From assembly GCF_023343835.1 (NCBI RefSeq), contig NC_064437.1, forward strand, positions 24,527,001-24,591,000: a DNA stretch of 64,000 nt, in the 5' to 3' direction. The position numbers were made by a program, and so were the translations under genes. Source of the stretch: Lagopus muta (Eukaryota > Chordata > Aves > Galliformes > Phasianidae). Below are positions 62,087-64,000 of this stretch, piece by piece. The notes beneath the pieces were generated by a model, which was not told the origin of the DNA, made no database searches, and was given only the letters and a program-made list of their open reading frames with translations. The stretch's first letter is position 1. The number at the start of each line of letters is the position of its first letter.

Positions 62087-62829
62087 CAATTGTGCACACA
62101 TGCATAAGCTCTTCCTCCACTTCTCCCCTTACCTCCCATCCTTTTCTGTACCCTTCCCATTCCACCAAGCCACATGACTTTGCATTTCCTCCTCTGCTCG
62201 CATCCCTCAGCTCCTTCCCTTCTGCTCCCATTCTCCACGCCCAACATCTGTTCCCTATTTACCGTGGCTCCTCTTCCTTCTTCCATGTCTCTTCCAGCAA
62301 AAATACCGATAGGGAAATAGCAACGGGGAGGTTCTTATCAGCAGGGCTGGATGCTGGGACCTTGCTGGTGATGTGAGGGGCCATGCTGGTTCCACGGGTG
62401 GTGGGCTTCATGCTGCCAGTGTTGCAGCATGTTGATGGGAAAGCAGCCCAGCCCCGGGCATTGCAACACAGCTGGGTTTTTGTGTTCCAAAACAAGGGCT
62501 GATAACACAGAGCTGGACAAGGACTGGAGCTGCAGGAGGCTGCTAGGCTAAATGAGACAGGAAGCACATAATTAAATTAGTTATTGAACAGAATGAAGAC
62601 ATCTGAGTACACACACGTAGTTGGGCTCAGAAGTTATTGCATAACCCTAATGAGGAGCTGTGCATTAGAAAATATAGCACGGACCATCTCCCACGCTGGA
62701 GCTCACCCACTGAAGGGGAAAGTTCAAAACCTGCCCCGAGGCAGCAGGGCAGGGGCTCAGGTATAATTTTCCATGGCTTTGTGCATCTTCTGGCTGAGCA
62801 GCCTTGCTGCCCAAGAAGATGCAGCCTCC

Positions 62830-63075
62830 GGCTGGCTCTTGATTTTAGGTTTAGGTTGGATTTCGGGAAGAATTTCTTCCTGGAAAGGGTGGCCAAGCCT
62901 TGGAGCAGGCTGCCCAGGGAAGAGGGGGAGTCCCCCATCCCTGGGGTATTGAAGAGATGTGTAGATGAGATACTAATGGACAAGGGCTAGTGGTGGGCCT
63001 CTATAGGTCAGGCTGAAGGTTGGACTTGGTAATCTTGGATATTTTTTACAACCCTGATAGTTCTATGGTTTCCCT
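62830..63075 (+). mobile_element. CR1 3' fragment
   Basis: ggtttaggttggatttcggg, aagaatttcttcctggaaag, ggtggccaagccttggagca, ggctgcccagggaagag and a terminal gatagttctatgg. Its last 80 or so bases form part of the right arm of the inverted duplication. Confidence 0.88.
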
Positions 63076-63119
63076 CCTGCTGAGGTTTTATAAAGGTTCT
63101 CTTCCTCCTGTGGGGCTTG
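62994..63119. repeat. Inverted duplication, right arm (126 bp)
   Basis: Partner of the arm at 61961-62086; the two are separated by 907 bp. It covers the CR1 3' end and about 50 bp beyond it. Confidence 0.9.
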
Positions 63120-63302
63120 AAAAGCCCAGGCTCCCATTGCAGCCTTTTCCTAACATCTGACTTCCATCAGCTTTCTCTCACCTGAGCATTCAAAAGATGC
63201 TACAGAGGGGACAAGGTATGTCTACACCTTATTTCTATGGGGAAAAGCAGTGGGGAGGAAAGGGCTGGAGCAAAGTGACGGCTGGAACGTCAGGGCCAGT
63301 GA

Positions 63303-63415
63303 TCATAGAACCACAGAACATCCTGAGTTGGAAAGGAAACAAGGATCATAGAATGGCTTAGATTGGAAGGGACCCCAAAGATCATCTAATTCCAAGTCTG
63401 CTGCCATGGCCAGAT
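63303..63415 (-). mobile_element. Two adjacent CR1 3' tails
   Basis: gatcatagaaccacagaaca, then tcctgagttggaaagg, followed directly by ggatcatagaatggcttaga and ttggaagggaccccaaagat. These are two reversed CR1 3' ends in tandem, either a nested insertion or a partial duplication. Confidence 0.75.
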
Positions 63416-64000
63416 TTTCTCCTGTGAGCTCTGGCCATTACTATGTTGGATTGATGCTGGCAATGGGGCAGCAAGGCAGGAGGCAGCTTGGATTCATGAA
63501 AGATGCCTCTGCTGGCTGCTGAGTTGGTGCTAATGGGAGAAGCGTGGAGAAAGGAGAGGATGAGGAGTATCCATTCAGTTCCCATCTTCTTGTCTGTTTC
63601 TGTGTCTTAGTTTCAGTAGAGTTTCAGCTCTACTCTTTCCATCTTCAGTTCCCATTGGGATGCCCCTTTACCAGGTGTTTCCCCACACTACGTTCAGTCT
63701 TTCATCTGTGCTCTTCCCCTCCCCTTCTCCCAGACAATCTGCGATGAAGAGACACGGGCAGACATCAGCCCTCATTTAACCAGCCTTGAACTTGGCCGTG
63801 ATGCTCTTTGAGTAGTGCCAAAATGTCGGAAAGCTCTGCTCTGCACAGCAGCGTGGTGCCGGGGGGCTGCCATGGGGTCAGCAAGGTGTGCTGATCCCTG
63901 TGTCCCTGCTGCAGTGATGCCACCACGCCAGCCTTCACCGTGCGGGGATGAGGGTTTGGAGTCATCAGCCGGTGGGATGGTGCTGACTAATTGCTTGTCC

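Larger units (their letters stand above)
59831..64000. other. Intergenic DNA downstream of RGS8
   Basis: No gene recognised. It holds CR1 fragments at 60975-61190, 62018-62086, 62830-63075 and 63303-63415 and a 126-bp inverted duplication. RGS16, which lies downstream of RGS8 in human, is not present within the window. Confidence 0.5.

Noticed and set aside
56116-64000. Search for RGS16 downstream of RGS8
   Set aside because: No RGS-domain motif other than the RGS8 exons was seen on either strand, so the paralogue is outside the window or absent.

Overview
This window is vertebrate nuclear DNA from a bird, most likely a galliform (chicken, turkey or relatives). The evidence is intron-rich genes with GT-AG splicing and encoded proteins nearly identical to human orthologues. 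About twenty CR1 LINE 3'-end fragments are also present, with the ATTCTATG-type tails typical of galliform genomes. I see no bacterial gene, CRISPR array, tRNA or intact mobile element. No species-specific marker was found, so the species call stays open.

Layout. (1) 1-12.7 kb: the 3' two-thirds of KLHL20 (+), nine coding exons from the BACK domain to the stop codon at 10820, with a 3'UTR to about 12.66 kb. (2) 12.9-16.5 kb: CENPL (-), four coding exons giving 344 aa, tail-to-tail with KLHL20. (3) 16.46-16.58 kb: a GC-rich, TATA-less promoter of 117 bp between the CENPL and DARS2 start codons, which fire in opposite directions. (4) 16.6-32.7 kb: DARS2 (+), 17 coding exons giving 631 aa, polyadenylation signal at 32671. 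(5) 32.7-42.3 kb: about 10 kb with no recognised gene, holding several CR1 copies. (6) 42.35-about 60 kb: RGS8 (+), with a CpG-rich non-coding first exon, a short start exon at 44172 and four further coding exons ending at 56115. It encodes about 183 aa. (7) 56.1-64 kb: RGS8 3'UTR and intergenic DNA, with CR1 fragments and an unusual 126-bp inverted duplication.

The four genes do not form a pathway. KLHL20 is a CUL3 ubiquitin-ligase adaptor, CENPL a kinetochore subunit, DARS2 the mitochondrial aspartyl-tRNA synthetase, and RGS8 a GTPase-activating protein for Gi/Gq alpha subunits. Only CENPL and DARS2 are physically coupled, through their shared promoter. All exon boundaries were placed by hand. 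Reading phases close through every junction of KLHL20, CENPL and DARS2, and through RGS8 from its proposed start exon.

I did not find a new biological system. The most interesting points are: CR1 tail sequence abutting a CENPL splice acceptor; a strong-context overlapping upstream ORF at the RGS8 start; a 126-bp inverted duplication at 62-63 kb; a 53-bp direct repeat flanking two DARS2 exons; and a DARS2-RGS8 adjacency that differs from the human order I recall.
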